From: Neorhodopirellula lusitana
Lineage (GTDB): Bacteria; Planctomycetota; Planctomycetia; Pirellulales; Pirellulaceae
Length of the DNA stretch: 64,000 bases
Assembly: GCF_900182915.1 (NCBI RefSeq)
Contig: NZ_FXUG01000008.1
Coordinates: 186,001-250,000, forward strand
Direction: 5' to 3'
Both the position numbers and the translations under genes were made by a program. A model generated the notes under the pieces. The model was not told the origin of the DNA and ran no database searches. It saw nothing but the letters and a program-made list of their open reading frames with translations. The first letter of the stretch is position 1, and each line of letters begins with the position of its first letter. Shown here in pieces: positions 62,691-64,000 of this stretch.

Positions 62691-63134
62691 GACGCTGGGG
62701 GGGATTGTCTGGCCTGACGGTTCCCCGCAGGGCGTTTCGCCTTGCTCAGGCAAACCGAGTTCGCCCACGCAAGATCCAAGCACTCGCTTGGCGAGAGTAG
62801 AACGATTGTCCTCAATCGTTTGGGACCCTACTGCACGTCGACCCCAAATGATCGAGACAACCGCAGTCAACCGACCGCTCACGCCATCGTCCGATTGCCA
62901 TTTGGTTCACAGCATCATTCCAGACCGGCAGAAGCGTTCTCGCACCTCTGGCTATGCGATGTGGTCTCGCAATGACCGTCATTGCACCGTTCGATCACTC
63001 CCGTTCCGTCAACACTGTGCCGCCAACACCGTGCCTACAACGGCGGATGACAGGTCGCGTCGTTCATCTTCAGTTAAGTCCACGGCGTGTGGGCTGATTG
63101 AAATTTGCACGGCTTCCGACAAGAGATCCACACC
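62691..63134. other. Intergenic region with two hairpins
   Basis: No gene seen. CTCGC-TTG-GCGAG (62783-62795) and AACGATTG-TCCT-CAATCGTT (62801-62820) are two close perfect stem-loops on either strand, likely ending sulfatase or repeat transcripts. The DoxX-like gene starts at 63135. Confidence 0.45.
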
Positions 63135-63581
63135 ATGTCATTTGAAAAACGCCTGTCGACGAGTCTGTTGTTATTAAGGCTCGGGGTGGGGATCGTCTTT
63201 GTGATGTGGACGCTCGACAAGTTCTTGAACCCTGGCCACGCTGCCGTTGTTTGGGAAAAGTACTACATGATCGAGGGCCTCGGTGTCGCTGCTGCTTACG
63301 CGATCGGGACGGTTCAGATGGTGCTTGTGCTCTCTTTCCTGGCGGGTGCGTTTCGCTCGGTATCGTATTTGCTAATCGGCATCTTGCACACGATCTCGAC
63401 TCTCAGTGCCTACCCGCAATACCTGAACCCATGGGAAAAGCCGAACCTGCTGTTCTTTGCTGCGTTCCCCATGCTGGCCGCTTGCGTTGCATTGTGGTTG
63501 CTACGGGACCACGACACGTACACCGTCGATGGAATGCGCCGGCAAGCATCACCCCAACCGGCCTTTGAAAACCAAACCTAG
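63135..63581 (+). CDS. DoxX-like membrane protein
   Basis: The 148-residue protein from ATG 63135 (MSFEKRLSTSLLLLRLGVGI) has four membrane segments: SLLLLRLGVGIVFVMWTLDK, VAAAYAIGTVQMVLVLSFLA, SVSYLLIGILHTISTLSAYP and LLFFAAFPMLAACVALWLLR. The layout and the LDKFLNPGHAAVVWEKYY segment fit the DoxX/DoxD-like family of small four-helix proteins, function largely unknown (oxidative-stress or quinone-related complexes in some bacteria). A longer start at 63105 is possible. Confidence 0.75.
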   Translation: MSFEKRLSTSLLLLRLGVGIVFVMWTLDKFLNPGHAAVVWEKYYMIEGLGVAAAYAIGTVQMVLVLSFLAGAFRSVSYLLIGILHTISTLSAYPQYLNPWEKPNLLFFAAFPMLAACVALWLLRDHDTYTVDGMRRQASPQPAFENQT

Positions 63582-63914
63582 GCGTTCCAACCACCTCAAG
63601 TCTCAAGAACGTCAACCCGTGGCATAGGCTTCTAGCCTGTGATCTCCAACAGTAGTAAGCACAGGCCCTGTGCTGCTCGGCCAACAACGTTAGAGAACAC
63701 AACGATTACGGTTGGCGGACCGCACGACGGAGCGTCACTGCTACCTCGCTATGCGATTTTCATTAGGCCGCTAGGCTTCTCGCCTGAGATTTCCAACAGG
63801 TACAAATTGGCATGCGAGATGCGTCACCCACGTTCTTTCCCAAACCTGAGTGCTGGCGGCGTCTTCGTTCTCGCGTTAAACAAACTTACTGAATCGAAAG
63901 CAAGATAGACAAAC
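63582..63914. repeat. Intergenic region with a two-copy palindromic repeat
   Basis: GGCATAGGCTTCTAGCCTG followed by TGATCTCCAACAG (63621-63652) and CTAGGCTTCTCGCCTG followed by AGATTTCCAACAG (63771-63799) are two similar copies about 150 bases apart. Each contains the small hairpin AGGCT-TCT-AGCCT or a variant. No gene seen; the next gene starts at 63915. Confidence 0.5.
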
Positions 63915-64000
63915 ATGGATAACAACAAACCAACCGCAATCGTAACAGGCGGCTCCGGCGGAATTGGCGGTGGCATTTGTCAACGACTCGCCCAAGACGG
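63915..64000 (+). CDS. SDR family oxidoreductase, N-terminal part
   Basis: From ATG 63915 the first 28 residues read [20 protein letters not shown] and on to the window end. T-G-G-x-G-G-I-G is the nucleotide-binding glycine motif of short-chain dehydrogenases/reductases with NAD(P). Only the start is in the window, so the substrate and length are unknown. Confidence 0.8.
   Translation, partial: MDNNKPTAIVTGGSGGIGGGICQRLAQD

Overview
The window looks like part of a marine planctomycete chromosome of the Rhodopirellula type. The support is several protein families that are abundant or confined there: ECF sigma factors of the planctomycete group, DUF1559 prepilin-like proteins, secreted proteins with an LEARQLLA-type N-terminal tag, a YTV-repeat protein, many sulfatases, and long Cys-rich secreted proteins. 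Coding density is moderate. There is no rRNA, tRNA, CRISPR array or insertion sequence that I can see. Short tandem repeats (units of 15, 18 or 21 bp, plus one 7-bp array) occur throughout, both in frame inside genes and between genes.

Layout. 1-5.7 kb: the end of a class III fructose-bisphosphatase gene, then an RND efflux pump and its adaptor. 6.4-10.4 kb: two small acidic or Pro-rich proteins and a large secreted haem peroxidase with dockerin-like repeats. 10.7-15.3 kb: a tightly overlapping ECF sigma factor / Ser-Thr kinase-TPR / secreted tagged protein operon. 15.5-16.8 kb: a secreted PQQ-type beta-propeller. 17.1-18.6 kb: a solitary retron-type reverse transcriptase with a low-complexity insertion, and a possible structured RNA just upstream. 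18.6-28.3 kb: GDSL hydrolase, FGE-like protein, Cys-rich membrane protein, DUF1559 protein, glucosamine-6-phosphate deaminase, alkaline phosphatase, a hemerythrin-like/response-regulator pair and a methyltransferase. 28.5-35.1 kb, minus strand: an ABC exporter with two FtsX-type permeases, ATPase, HlyD-type adaptor and lipoprotein, next to a heavy-metal-associated protein and a Cys-rich secreted protein. 35.7-44.4 kb: a probable fucose/uronate utilisation cluster with an AraC regulator and a sulfatase. 44.5-46.8 kb: parvulin, dienelactone hydrolase and a lone ATP-grasp enzyme.

47.3-55.2 kb is the most unusual gene block. A polyphosphate:AMP phosphotransferase faces a six-gene minus-strand operon: a PhoU-like/aminoglycoside-phosphotransferase-like fusion, a GAK-type ATP-grasp enzyme, an HprK-related kinase B, a histidine phosphatase, a metallophosphoesterase and an amphi-Trp protein. 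This is the poorly characterised GAK (Grasp, Amphi-Trp, Kinase) system, here extended by four phosphate-chemistry genes. 55.6-64 kb: a small conserved protein, a HEAT-like repeat protein, the YTV-like repeat protein, a second sulfatase followed by a striking heptanucleotide array, a DoxX-like protein and the start of an SDR oxidoreductase.

Four intergenic copies of one 84-170 bp element with imperfect terminal inverted repeats (28337, 32092, 58346, 60681) look like a dispersed, MITE- or BIME-like family. I derived it only by comparing sequences within the window.
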